DNA of 64,000 nucleotides from Selaginella moellendorffii (Eukaryota > Streptophyta > Lycopodiopsida > Selaginellales > Selaginellaceae). The translations under genes and the position numbers were made by a program. The stretch spans positions 387,581 through 451,580 of the forward strand of contig NW_003314300.1 of the NCBI RefSeq assembly GCF_000143415.4. Reading direction: 5' to 3'. How positions within the stretch are numbered: position 1 is the first letter of the stretch; each line of letters opens with the position of its first letter. Below are positions 1 to 10,363 of this stretch, piece after piece. The notes beneath the pieces were generated by a model. That model did no database searches. It was given only the letters and a program-made list of their open reading frames with translations, and was not told the DNA's origin.

Positions 1-308
1 CAATCAATTGCAGAGGATAGCGATTCCAAACAGTGAAGTCGATCACCAGACTGCCGTCCTAAGATGCTCCAGTTGCAAAATTCTCCTCAATATCGTACTG
101 GCAGTTGACCCTTTGACTCTTGTAAAAGTCAACATAGTATTATCTTCAAATTATGTGAGCTCATTCCTTAGACACCACATTTTCTTAACAACTAAGTTTG
201 TTTAACAGGTGTCAAGCTCAAAGCTACGTGTTGGAATCGACGTAGAACAGGTTTTCTTTCATCCCGAGAGCCCTCCCCCAAACTAGCTGAGAGATCCTTC
301 CATCCCAA
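1..308. promoter_or_regulatory. 5' region of the alpha/beta hydrolase gene
   Basis: No protein gene is supported here. A pyrimidine-rich stretch ending in AG at about 208 looks like a 3' splice site, so a 5'-UTR intron is likely. Around 110-142 there are three TTGAC cores (W-box type, both orientations), which in plants are possible WRKY sites; this is only a motif match. Confidence 0.35.
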
Positions 309-1664
309 ATGGTGAGGTCGGTGCCCGCCAATGAGAATCACATTCCTTCCGCAGTTGCCAGGCGAAGTGTTGCTTCCGGTAAGAAACTCGAATACAGAAA
401 AGATCTCTATACGAATGCATTGCTCCAGCATGGAAGAGCTACGCCATAGCAGCGACACTGGGTGTTCTTCTCTCGTGGGCTTACTTGTCTGGAGTGAAGG
501 CTCCGCCTCCTCGAATTTGCGGGCAGCCGAATGGACCTCCAGTGACCGCTCCAAGGATTGTTCTTAGTGATGGTAGAAAATTGGCTTACAGTGAAAGAGG
601 GGTTCCAAAGGAACAAGCAAAACACAAACTCATTGTTGTGCATGGCCTTGACGGGTCCAGGCACCAATCCCTTTCACTGGTATCACAGGTATGGTTTCTA
701 GGATTTTCCAAGATCGGTTTCAAGAATGAAACAAGCAACTCTTCTCATTAACTTCCACCGTGTTTTCTAGGAGCTTCTCGAGGAGCTGAGTGTGTACATG
801 GTGTCTTACGATCGAGCCGGTTATGGACAGAGCGACCCAAATCCAACACGAACCGTGAAGTCGGAGGCTTTCGACGTTGAAGAATTCACAGACCAACTTG
901 AGCTGGGACCAAAGTTTTACTTGGCATCTATCTCGATTGGAGGCTACACCGCTTGGTCTTGCCTTTACTACATCCCCCACAGGTAAAACGTTAATTCCAT
1001 ATTAGTTCTTTTCGTTTCGTTGTTCGGAGAACTAACTTTTCGCTATAGATTGGCTGGAGTTTTGATGTTCTCGCCCGTCACAAACTTTTGGTGGTCGAGG
1101 CTCCCATCCCGGGAAGCCTACAATGCGTTTCACACGCAGGCCATTGGAGACAAGCTCGCGCTGCTCGTCGCTCACTACACCCCCTCCTTCCTCTACTTTT
1201 GGATGACACAAAAACTCCTCCCAACCTCGAGCACCATGGGAGCGCTCCACTTACATTGCAACCCAATGGACAGGGACACAATACTCGGAGGAAAACCGGA
1301 TCCTGCTGTAAGTTTCAATACTCCCGATTGTTTCTATGATACTCATGTAGTTTTCATCGTCCAGATTGCCGAAGAGGCAATGCAGCAAGGGATCTTCGAG
1401 TCGAAAATTCGTGACAAGATGGTCATGTTTGGCAACTGGGAGTTCGACCCCTCGGACGTCCCGGATCCATTCCCGAGCAAGAATGGGTCGGTCCACATAT
1501 GGCAGGGTGACGAAGACTATCTCGTCCCTGTGGCGTTGCAGCGCTATGTCCATCGATCCCTCCCGTGGATCCAGTATCATGAGCTTGCCGGGGTTGGGCA
1601 TTTGCTCCATGCTGCGCCGGGTGTGACTGAGAAAGCATTTCGCCAGCTCTTCCAATCATCCTGA
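309..1664 (+). CDS. alpha/beta hydrolase fold protein, membrane anchored
   Basis: A serine hydrolase of the alpha/beta fold; the substrate is not predictable. I place five exons at 309-378, 429-688, 771-982, 1049-1307 and 1365-1664. The first intron (379-428, 50 bp) joins a short N-terminal exon in frame to a hydrophobic segment (AIAATLGVLLSWAYL), a likely signal anchor. The oxyanion strand (IVVHGLDGSR), the nucleophile elbow (ASISIGG, a GxSxG variant with Ser replacing the first Gly), the acid (QGDEDYLVP) and the His (GVGHLLH) are all present and in order, so the catalytic triad looks complete. Plants have many such membrane-anchored hydrolases of unknown function. It converges on the PPR gene at 1841. 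The ATG at 309 is the first that gives an open spliced frame. Confidence 0.82.
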
Positions 1665-1732
1665 TACCCAATGAATACATCACTGTGTATGTCAACATAC
1701 GCTAATTTACAAAAATGTTTTACGGCCTTTCA

Positions 1733-1772
1733 TTGACTTTGCATTGACTTTACATTGACCATGTTGACTTTC
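1733..1772. promoter_or_regulatory. cluster of four TTGAC (W-box core) repeats
   Basis: Four TTGAC[CT] motifs spaced 10-12 bp apart lie in the short interval between two convergent gene ends. WRKY factors bind this core. The 3' location makes a promoter role uncertain. Confidence 0.3.
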
Positions 1773-1840
1773 ATAGAGCTTCAGGAGCAAAGGCTGGAAT
1801 CTTAGCGTTCCAGCTTCTCGGGAGCAATGCTCTTGCTTTT

Positions 1841-4030
1841 TCAAACGCTGGCCAGCAAGAGATCATACCCAGCGCCATCCCTGGCATCCATCCTCACCAG
1901 ATTCTCAAACGCGGCTCTGGCGAGATCATAGCTCTCCCACCGCCGGCAAGAGCTCAAGATCGTCCTCCACGCCACCGCATTCGCCCGGAAGGGCATCGAT
2001 CGCAGCAGCTCCACCGCGGCATCCAGCTCGTTGGCTCGACCCAAGAGATCCACCATGCACACGTAGTGCTCCATCTCCGGCTCCACGCCATACCTCTCCG
2101 CCATCGCCGCGAAGAACTCCTTCCCCTTCTCCACCAGCCCGCCGTGGCTACACGCCGCCAGCACGCTCTGGATCGTCACGGCGTTGGGCGCCACTCCGTC
2201 CTCGACCATCGCTCCAAACAGCGCGATCGCGCGCTGGGACTCGCGGCTGTGGGCGGTGATGATCGACGTCCACGCGATCACGCCTCTGGATCCAGCGCCA
2301 TCGAAGACGCGATCCGCGAGGAGGAGAGCTCCACACTTTCCATACGCGTCCACCAGCGCCGCCACTAGAATCTCCTCCTCCGCCAGCCCCGACCGGCAAA
2401 TCTCGCCATGGATCACTCGCGCGGCGTCCAACGCCGCCGCCATCGCCGCCGCCTTGAGCCCCGCCGCGTAGCAGTGAGCGTCCGGCGCGATGGAGCTCGC
2501 GCTCGCGAGGATCATGCTCCAGAAGAGATCCAGCGCCGCTCCAGCCTCGCCACTCTCGCAGCACGCCAGCAGCAGCGACGTGATCGCCACCACGTCGCAG
2601 CGATCGATCGACTGGAAAGCTCGCCGCGCGTCGTCCAAGCTCCCACACTTGGAGTAGAGATCCACAAGCGAGCTCGCCACCTTGCTCGAGACGTCTAAAG
2701 CTCGGGAGTGGAGCTCCATCCCTCTCTCCAGAGCTCCAAGCTTGACGAGCTTGCCCTCGTCCATCTCCACGCTCTCCTCACGGGCCGCCATAGCCATGCA
2801 AGCTTTGAGCGCTGGAAGAAGAATCGAGCCACTGCCGCCACCGCCGCCACTTGGATCTTGTCTCATCCATTCAAGAGCTAGCTCCACGGCGAGCTCAGGC
2901 GCCTCGTTCTCCGCATAGCCGAGCACCAAAACGTTCCACGACACGGAAGTGTGAGCCGGCATCCTATCGAAAACCCGGCGAGCATCGACCAAGCTTCCAC
3001 ACTTTGCGTACATTCCCAGCAAGCTGTTGGCCACGAAGGTGTCCGAGTCTTGTGAAGATCTCGCTGCCTGAGAGTGAATCGCCATCCCGGTTTCCAAAGC
3101 TTCCAGCTTTCTTGCATCAAACGCTCGGGAGCTTCTTGCCAAGACTGTCTTTCTTCCATCAACCTGGGCGCTCTTTCCCGGGAGAGTTTCCATCCTTCTT
3201 CCATCGATCTGTGAGCTATCTTCCTGTTGAGAGCTCCTTGCCGAGGCTTCCATCTTCCTCCCATCCATCTGCGGCTTTCTTTCTGCCTTTGTTCTGTCTC
3301 TCTGCAAGGCGATTGTCGTGCAAGCCTTGAGAGCAGCGACGAAAGCTCGAGCGTTGGGAGCGCAGCCCCGGCGTTGCATGCTCCCAAACAGCTCAAGCGC
3401 CGTCTCTCCCTGCCCGTTGTCCGCGTAGCCGAGCATGAGAGCGGTGTAAGTCACAACGTCGCAGCTGGGCATCTTGTCGAAAACTCGCCGAGCCAGCACC
3501 AAGCTCCCACACTTTGCGTACATGTCCACGAGACTGCTCGTCACAAAAGCGTCCGACTCGCAGTGCACCATCGCTGCCTGTGAGTGAATTTCGAGGCCTT
3601 GCTCCAGAGCTCGCAACTTCAAACGAGCTCCGTCGCGACTTTGTTGCTCAGCTTCTTTCGCTGCCAAGTTACTGCAAGCTCTGAGGGCGGCCACGAAAGT
3701 TCCAGCATTTGGAGCGTAGCCTCCGAGTTTCATGTGGAAGAAGAGCTTGAGAGCGAGCTCTTCTTCGCCATTGCTTGCGTATCCCAGCATGAGAGCGTTC
3801 CAGAGAACCGTGTCCTGGTTGAGAGTCGAGTCGAAAACCTTTCGTGCCTCCCCCATGCTCTCGCATTTTGCGTACATGTTGATCAAGGAGGTGGCGATGA
3901 ATGTGTCCGACTGCAGCCCGATCTCGGTGGCTCGAGAGTGAAGGATTTTTCCCGTGCGGAGGTCTCTTGAGCTCGTGCATACCTTCAGCGCAGCAAGTAA
4001 CTTGGATCTCGCTGCTCCGTTTGCAAGCAT
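1841..4030 (-). CDS. PLS-class pentatricopeptide repeat protein with short E-type C-terminus
   Basis: A 729-residue RNA-binding PPR protein, presumably acting in chloroplasts or mitochondria. The repeats have the PLS signature: blocks such as DTFIATSLINMYAKCES and VSWNVLVLGYAENE alternate with MARRVFD-type S motifs. The C-terminus (AVAWRTILSSCRRWESYDLA) is the start of an E motif and stops without E+ or DYW, so if it edits RNA it would need a DYW partner. The true start is the ATG at 4030; the frame is open upstream, but a polypyrimidine-AG (TTTGTTTTGCAG) at about 4046-4057 suggests a spliced 5' leader. Oddity: residues about 245-315 contain an insertion of imperfect units around (Q)xDGRKxE rather than a canonical repeat. 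The coding region is a single GC-rich exon. Confidence 0.88.
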   Translation of the reverse strand: MLANGAARSKLLAALKVCTSSRDLRTGKILHSRATEIGLQSDTFIATSLINMYAKCESMGEARKVFDSTLNQDTVLWNALMLGYASNGEEELALKLFFHMKLGGYAPNAGTFVAALRACSNLAAKEAEQQSRDGARLKLRALEQGLEIHSQAAMVHCESDAFVTSSLVDMYAKCGSLVLARRVFDKMPSCDVVTYTALMLGYADNGQGETALELFGSMQRRGCAPNARAFVAALKACTTIALQRDRTKAERKPQMDGRKMEASARSSQQEDSSQIDGRRMETLPGKSAQVDGRKTVLARSSRAFDARKLEALETGMAIHSQAARSSQDSDTFVANSLLGMYAKCGSLVDARRVFDRMPAHTSVSWNVLVLGYAENEAPELAVELALEWMRQDPSGGGGGSGSILLPALKACMAMAAREESVEMDEGKLVKLGALERGMELHSRALDVSSKVASSLVDLYSKCGSLDDARRAFQSIDRCDVVAITSLLLACCESGEAGAALDLFWSMILASASSIAPDAHCYAAGLKAAAMAAALDAARVIHGEICRSGLAEEEILVAALVDAYGKCGALLLADRVFDGAGSRGVIAWTSIITAHSRESQRAIALFGAMVEDGVAPNAVTIQSVLAACSHGGLVEKGKEFFAAMAERYGVEPEMEHYVCMVDLLGRANELDAAVELLRSMPFRANAVAWRTILSSCRRWESYDLARAAFENLVRMDARDGAGYDLLLASV

Positions 4031-4280
4031 ACAAGGATGCAAAGGCTGCAAAACAAAGACATGACAAAATTCACCAATGCTTTAGCTGAATGAAAGTGCA
4101 AGGTACCTATATCACTGTTGAAGGCATTTGGGTCGAAGCAGCGCAATCCAAAAGAGCAGCAAAACTTCATCAATCTGCAACAAAACCCTAGAGAAGTTCC
4201 TCCAACAGAAGTCTTAGTCTTTGTTGTCAATCTTTCAATTAAGAGATTAAATAAAAGAATCGTCTTGAAGTACCTATCTT

Positions 4281-6004
4281 TCACTCTGCGATGGAAATTG
4301 CAACCGCAGTTCCGATTCCACAGGTTAATGCAAACAGCTGGAGCAATGTGCTCTTGATAGAGCTTCCTTGCTGATGCATTTCAGGTATAACTCCTGCCAA
4401 GGAGATGTACAAAAAGCCTCCGGCCGTGAACGCCTGCAAGAGTTTCTAAAAGTCAGTTGCGGTCCATCTCGTAAGATTTTAATACCTCAATCACTGATGA
4501 CTGCTCGGGATTGGCCCCAAAAACCAGCGCCTGGATTGAGTTTCAACCATATGAACACCACAAAACCGAAATGGCTAGCTAGCTACACATACCACGGCAG
4601 TGCCAGCCAAAGCAACCAACGCAGACAAAAAGTTGAATGCCAAAGCCTTGAAAACAGTGAAGCCAGATCTTACAAGAATTCCAAAATCTCCAACCTGAAA
4701 TATACGAGCAATTAAGAAAGCAGCAATGCCAGGAGAGTTATAACCTCTTGAGGAAGCTCGTGGACAAGAAGGAAGAACGTTCTGGACCAACCTCCTTTTG
4801 TTCCATATAGAAGAAAAGCTGCTCCTATCGCCATTCCGTCGGTGAAGTTATGCTGCAAAAATAACGAGCTTAAAGTATGATACGAGCATTCCAAACCATA
4901 CCACTCCGTCGGAGAACAGGTTCAGATAACCCAGCACAAGTTTAGATCCATCAGCGTTCTTCTGTGCTTTTTTCTTCTTGGAATTTTTTGGAGGGATCTT
5001 TTCAGTTTCCTGAAGCGAAGTTTGTTCGTTGAGGAGAAACAAAAGAGCTTCAGGAAAAACTTACAGAACTTTTGTCGGAATCAGGTGCTTTACCATCATT
5101 TTTTTTGGGATGGTGGTGATGTGAATGCGAAGTTTGAAAACCGTGCTCCTCGACGTAGCGCACTATCTTCTCAACCATGAAGAACAGTAAAATTCCGGCT
5201 GCGCAAAAGCATATTACTGTTATCAGAAAACTTCTTACAACAATTTTACGTACCGAGAACACAAAGTCCAGTTGAGATCTCCTTAAGCGAATGAGCGTGA
5301 CCTCCGTTATCATGATCGTGTGAATGATGGGAATGAGAGTGCGAATGCGTAGAATGGCTTGAATCTCCAAACGCGTGAGGCAGCTGGTGGAGGAACGCAT
5401 CGCCCATCATGGCACCTCCCTGCCGGTAAAATTCTAAGACACGTTCTAAGAAACCACGTTTAAGAACTTACTCCAAATGCCGCCAAAGTGTTCACAAAAT
5501 TCGCAGGAGGAGGTCCTTTAGCTGCAAAGATCGAGCTGGTGTTAGAGAAAAAAAGTTCCATGCAAAGGAAAAAAAGAAGCTCATCGTACAGGAAATCAAA
5601 GGGACCGTCGCGAGACAGATGAGAGAAACCAGGCTCACCAATAACGAACTTCCCATCGCGTAAGCCCAGAGCTCTACAGAGGAAAACAAATAGAGCATTA
5701 AACCCTACGCTATAACCCATACTACAAACATACCAAATTTCGAGAGCTCGCTCCTGGAATCCTCAAACTCCGAGCTGCCGAATCCAAAGCGCTTGAGATC
5801 CTCCTCTTCCGCGAGCTCCTCCGGTAGCAGACTGTGGTCGTCGTGATGATGATCATGCGAAGAATGTGAATGAGCATGGTCGCGGGAGTGATGATGCCCG
5901 CCATGGCTGCAAGAATGCGAATGCTCGCGCTCGTGAGCTGCGGCGAGGAGAGATCCGCTCGCTGCCGAGACGACGACGAGCAAAACGAGGAATGCGCGCT
6001 CCAT
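4281..6004 (-). CDS. IAR1: ZIP-family zinc transporter, IAR1/KE4 (SLC39A7) type
   Basis: A zinc transporter of the LIV-1 subfamily, probably exporting zinc from the ER/Golgi lumen to the cytosol, as known for human ZIP7 and Arabidopsis IAR1. About nine exons run on the minus strand from the ATG at 6004. A signal peptide (LVLLVVVSAASGSLLAAA) is followed by a His-rich luminal region (HEREHSHSCSHGGHHHS), a membrane segment (MGSSLLVSLVSLICLATVP), another His cluster, HQLPHAFG, and a cytosolic His loop. The metal site is explicit: HNFTDG in TM4 and HELPQEVGD in TM5. The last exon encodes FLYISLAGVIPEM and ends at 4281. Introns are about 50-100 bp. A tRNA gene lies 46 bp upstream of the ATG on the same strand. 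The subfamily is confident; orthology to IAR1 is inferred. Confidence 0.88.
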
Positions 6005-6050
6005 CGCGCATCTAGGGCTCCTCCTCTCGAGCAGGGAAATAAAAAACCAG

Positions 6051-6123
6051 TGACCACGGTGGGATTCGAACCCACGACCTTTGGATTCGAAGTCCAGCGC
6101 GCTATCCACTGCGCTACACGGCC
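6051..6123 (-). tRNA. tRNA-Arg (anticodon TCG)
   Basis: A 73-nt cloverleaf reads on the minus strand. The acceptor stem is GGCCGTG with CGTGGTC (three G-U pairs). The D arm is GCGC/GCGC, the anticodon loop is CTTCGAA (anticodon TCG, Arg), and the T arm is GTGGG-TTCGAAT-CCCAC with a consensus T loop. The discriminator is A and CCA is not encoded. One weak pair sits at the top of the anticodon stem. No intron. It lies 46 bp upstream of the zinc transporter ATG, in the same orientation. Confidence 0.92.
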
Positions 6124-6894
6124 TGGCGGAGATCATGGCAAACTGCCAAACTCCCGCCGGCTGAGCCCCTTGGTCAATTTAGTCAACTCTTGGCCCAGTC
6201 AAACGAATTCCAAGAGGAGAGAAAGAGAAATCTAGGTCTTGCTCGCCCACCGCTTCGTGAAATTTTGATCTGGGCACTCCAACAAGAGGCGAAGAACACC
6301 ACATTGAGGTACTCGCGCGTGAATTCTTAGCTTGGATTGTTCTGGCTTGAATACATTTCTTCCCACATGATCTCTACAAAACTTTGTTTTCCAGGTAGAT
6401 TCTCGTAGAAAGTACGCGCTTCGAAAGAAATGCGCACGAATTCTCTACGCTAAGAAACGCTGTCTACTTTTCTCCATAAGTATCTCGTCGTCTCCATTTC
6501 TTTCCCAATTTCCACTCGAGGTACGCTATCCTTTGGTCAAAAGCTTCTTTTTTTTCCTTCTTCCTCTTTTGTTCGTGCGTAAGCACTACGTAAGTGTGAT
6601 CGAGAGATCTCTCGCATGGTTTGGCAGTGAATTCGTGTGCTTGTGTGTGTGTTGCTACCATTGACGGTGGCTGTCGCTGTGGCCCCTCCTTCCACTTTGT
6701 CCTTTCTTCCACTCAGTGGAGAACATCTCATTCGTTTTCTGGCGAGAGCTAAAGTTGTGGAGCGATAGCCTGTGCGTGTGTGTGTGTGTGTACTTTTGTT
6801 CCTCTTCCTAAGGCTGCGCCCCCTTTGTTTCTCATTGTTTTTGCTCGTCCCCCTTTTCAACAGGCTCCGGGTTTCCATCGTCGCTGCGCAGAAA
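6124..6894. promoter_or_regulatory. upstream region and pyrimidine-rich leader of the first PSY-like gene
   Basis: No gene is supported. Three GTCAA cores (W-box complement) lie at about 6170-6200. From about 6470 the sequence is T/C-rich and contains a TG microsatellite (about 6773-6792), which looks like a long 5' leader of the + strand peptide gene. Confidence 0.3.
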
Positions 6895-7486
6895 ATGGCT
6901 TCTTTTCGCAAGATAGTGCTTGCATCACTACTATCATGCTTGCTCCTCGCCGCTGTTGCCACTGAAACCGAAGGTAGAGCGAGCCTTTCTCTCTTTTGTT
7001 TTCTCCTTTTTTACTCTAGAACCGATTGTGTTCCTGATTCTTCCGTGGAATTCTAGCAGATGAGAGCTTGGTGGCAGCACAGGACCAGGTAAAAACTCTT
7101 GTTTTCTCGTTTTTTCGTACTGTTCTTTAGCCGCGTGATAGGATCTCTTTTAACTTTCATTCGTTCGTATTGCATAATCTCACCCCCACTGTGTCTTCGC
7201 CTTTCGAGACTAGTAGATGAGGTAAAAAGCTCTTTTTCTTTTTGCTGCGTTTCGCCACTGTTCTTCGCGTAATCTCCAGTTATTAAAGCTCTTCGTTTTC
7301 GCCAAAGAACTTATACTTCCTATTCTTCAGGCTCTTAACTTCGACCGTGGATTCGCCATGGAACAGATGCTATCACGGATCCAGAGCAAAAAGCTTCGTC
7401 GCGAGAGAAACTTGGTCCACACAAACGACTACGCCGATCCATCGCCAAACACCGATCCAAAGCGCGGCCCGCCGAAATCAGGATAA
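6895..7486 (+). CDS. PSY-type sulfated peptide hormone precursor
   Basis: An 87-residue secreted-peptide precursor in three exons (6895-6973, 7060-7088, 7331-7486; all junctions keep frame). It starts with a signal peptide (ASLLSCLLLAAVA), continues through a charged propeptide with basic pairs (KKLRRER), and ends in DYADPSPNTDPKRGPPKSG (residues 69-87). This fits the PSY consensus, in which the Tyr of DY is sulfated by tyrosylprotein sulfotransferase and prolines are hydroxylated (known for Arabidopsis PSY1, DYGDPSANPKHDPGVPPS). PSY peptides promote cell expansion and are sensed by LRR receptor kinases. Processing here is inferred from the motif. A second PSY-like gene follows 348 bp downstream on the same strand. 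Confidence 0.8.
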
Positions 7487-7834
7487 GTATAGAACTCGTT
7501 GGAAGCGCGTGTAAATTTACTCTACGCGGATATCAAGTCCATGGTTGTTTTATACATGGCTGACTCTTTGGCTTCCTCAAAGGAAGCATAGTGTGTTTTG
7601 CTGGCCAGCATCAACAATGAATCTATAATATACAAATGGTTTGTGGCTTATAATGCTGGTAGAATAGTGTTCTATCAATTTATAAGCAGCAGCTTGCAGA
7701 GAGGCCAGCCACAATATATGACCACTTTGATGGTGTGAGCTGACCGAGTGGAACAAGTGCTGTTGTAAGAGCTAGGGAGAGCTAGGGAGAGTTTAAATGT
7801 GAGTGTGGAGCTTCCGGAGAAGCATAGAGAAAGC
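7487..7834. promoter_or_regulatory. spacer between the tandem peptide genes
   Basis: This holds the 3' UTR of the first peptide gene (an AATATACAAATG-type AT-rich end near 7630) and the presumed promoter and leader of the second. No further coding region was seen. Confidence 0.3.
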
Positions 7835-8196
7835 ATGGGCGTGTTTGCGAGAAGCATGCGTTTGCTCGTTTGTCTCATGATCTTTGCTGCAGTGTTGATC
7901 TCACAAGCTGAAGTTGAAGCTTTCAAGGATGGAACAAAAGGTAACTTTTTCCGTGGTGTTCTTCCTGCTAAGATGAATGCAAGCTTAAAAAGAGTCTCTT
8001 TTGTTGCTCACAGTGGATAAGGGTTCTTTGCCAAGGAAGGTTGTGAGGAATTTCAAAATGCTGGTAAGTTCATTCTCAGATCTTTTGAGATGTTTAAAAT
8101 CTGTGGAGCCTTGTTCTGCACTTGCAGGAAGATAAGAAGTACCATTCAATTCATGTCACTGATTACGATGACCCTTCACACAACACACGGCCATGA
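7835..8196 (+). CDS. second PSY-type peptide precursor
   Basis: A 74-residue precursor in three exons (7835-7940, 8014-8063, 8128-8196). The signal peptide is hydrophobic (RLLVCLMIFAAVLISQAEVEA). The mature-like end is HVTDYDDPSHNTRP, with DYDDPSHN matching the PSY core DYxxPxxN and an acidic residue before Tyr as sulfotransferases prefer. The C-terminus is shorter than in the upstream paralog, ending just after TRP, so the C-terminal PP-containing tail is missing. Intron phases match the upstream gene at the first two junctions, supporting tandem duplication. The ATG at 7835 is chosen because upstream in-frame codons lack ATG and a stop follows the out-of-frame ATG at 7797. Confidence 0.75.
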
Positions 8197-9519
8197 TAAG
8201 AGAAAGAACTCGGACCCCCACTGTCTTTCAACTCCTTGTTCTCCCCTTCGACTATCTTTTGTCCTCGTAACTGAGTTTAACAAAATCAATGTTCAGAATA
8301 TTCTATGAAGATTTATAATTCTTACATGCTTAAGAATAATCGAAATCCCTAGTAGTATAGTTATGAACTCTTTAAATTCAATATGACATATGATACAGTG
8401 GATTACAGTATGTTATATATATAGTTAGTATTAGAAAATAGTATGCAAAGATGGATTTGTTTTTGTCACAACAAGAAATGAATTTACTTAATTTACAATT
8501 TTTTGTCCAAAAAAAATATTAATTTTTTTTAAAAAAATATGACATATATTTTTGTTGTAATCATTAATTAAAGCTTATAACTCGAGGAGTTAATACTTTT
8601 TGGCTCCATGCCTAAAATAAAATATGAAGATATATTTATATATTTTTAACACATACTTTAGTAGACCTTTCAATATAGTAATTATATATATTATGTAAAT
8701 TAAATAAATTTTAATATTACTTAATTCAAAATATATTATATAACTTGATAATTTTACTAAATCTTTCTATTGGTATTGATACCAAGATTTCTTTTAGGAA
8801 AGTTTTTGAATTTGACGTTTGATGTATTGAATATTTTTTATAATTTTCTATATTTAGAATATTTAATATAAAAATCATTAACTTTTGATTCTGTATATAA
8901 TAATAATAATGATTATATTAATTTAATTTTGATTTGATCAATAAACAAAATCACTATGGTGATTTGATGTGAATTTGAAGGTAATATTTAAATTTCTTGA
9001 GATCACTCTTTACATAAATATAAATAAATAATAATTATTTTTATGCTGTCAGATGGGGTGCTTAATTCATAAAAGTTTTGCTAAATCAACTAAGCTTTAG
9101 CCCTTAAATAATAGATTTTTTTTAGATATTTAATTAAATATAACCTTCATATAGATTTTACTTGAAAAAACATTAAAGGTCATATTTATTTAATTATATT
9201 TCATCATCTATAAAAAATAAATATCTAAATATTTAAATTTCTAATCTTTAAGAGAACATATTTTATGTTGTTTTTTTTGAAACTAAATAAAAGTAACTCA
9301 TAAGCAAGAGTTTAATCAAAAATTAGTATTTTAGATTATTAAATTATTTATATTTATTAATATTTAATGAATATCGTCCAAGTACTTTTAATAATTTTTA
9401 TGTTTTAAAAAATTAAAACTTCTTAGAATCGGTTATCTATTTTAAACATCAATAAATCCTCTATTTTAACTTATTTAAAAGGAAAACAAAATTCTTGAGT
9501 TTCTATTGTTTTGGGAGTG
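8197..9519. other. AT-rich intergenic DNA
   Basis: Strongly AT-rich, with A and T homopolymers and short simple motifs. No gene, long ORF or clear repeat boundary was seen. Confidence 0.5.
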
Positions 9520-10358
9520 TCATCTCCTTCTATCATTGTCTCTTAATCGCCTGCCATCATCATCAACACGGCTCTCCCTTCTCGGAGATCTCTTCCGAGA
9601 CTCTAAACGATGCCTTTCACCTCTCGACTCGTCGTGTCGATCGTGTTTCCACTTTGTCTCGTCGTCCGCTCCCCATCCAGTGTTCTTGTTCCTCTGAAGA
9701 AACAAGTTAAAGAGACAAATGTAAACATCTGAACGATTCAACTCACGTTTTCGTCGTGTGAGAACTTGCAGGAATCGCCCCGGCTACAGCTTCCGCGCTG
9801 GAACTCGTAGCAAACACCGTTTTCTTCTCGTTTCTTCTGCCGCTCTTCCTCGTCTTCCTCTTCTTTCTTCCGATACTTTCTCACATGATCCACACGCAGC
9901 GTGCGTCCAGCGACTTGAGCTCCATTCAGATTATCTGTGCATCAAATCATCAATCAACCAGAAAGTTTCGGAAAAAATCCAGAGAAACTTACTCACCCAC
10001 GGCAAGTGTGGTGCTTCGTTGATCTTCGTACGCGAGAAATCCATAGCCCTTTGATTTCCCGGTACCTTTGTCGCGAATTAAATTCACATCCACAACTTCG
10101 CCGTACCTATCCCCCCCCCCCCCCCCCCCCCAAACAATCGATAAGAGCGAAGAAGCATAGAGATCTAAACGAAAGAATCACTTACTGTGCAAACACCGCA
10201 AGAATATCGCCCTCGTTGAGCTCGTACGCTAGCCCGCCAAAGAAAATGTAGGCCGAATCCTTGTACTCGGCGTGCCAGGATGCAGACTCGGCGATCCCAG
10301 ACGCACTCTCCCGGGCAGTGATCTTCTGGAGATTCTTCACCTGCGTCAAGGGATTCAT
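9520..10358 (-). CDS. RRM-CCCH splicing factor, IST3/RBMX2 (Snu17) homolog
   Basis: A nuclear protein of the RES complex, which stabilises the activated spliceosome. Four minus-strand exons start at ATG 10358. The N-terminus (MNPLTQVKNLQKITARES) is the near-invariant RBMX2/Snu17 opening. The RRM has RNP2 (YIFFGGLAYEL) and RNP1 (KGTGKSKGYGFLAYED). Next come the typical GAQVAGRTLRVDHV end, an acidic-basic stretch, and a CCCH finger (C-x7-C-x5-C-x3-H; CYEFQRGSCSRGDSCKFSH). The C-terminus is Arg/Ser/Asp-rich. RRM plus CCCH is the plant arrangement. The intron between FAQ and YGE carries 21 consecutive G on the coding strand right before its acceptor (see findings). Confidence 0.9.
10111..10131 (+). 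repeat. poly(C) tract of 21 (G21 in the sense of the IST3-like gene)
   Basis: Homopolymer inside intron 1 of the splicing-factor gene, ending 4 nt before the acceptor AG on the minus strand. Length may be unreliable in the assembly. Confidence 0.9.
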
Positions 10359-10363
10359 CCCTC

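Noticed and set aside
2066-3970. Long antisense ORFs opposite the PPR gene
   Set aside because: GC-rich coding exons open the complementary frames; no domains seen.
6740-6800. Start of a gene in the TG microsatellite region
   Set aside because: ORFs there are shadows of a pyrimidine-rich leader; the spliced frame begins at 6895.
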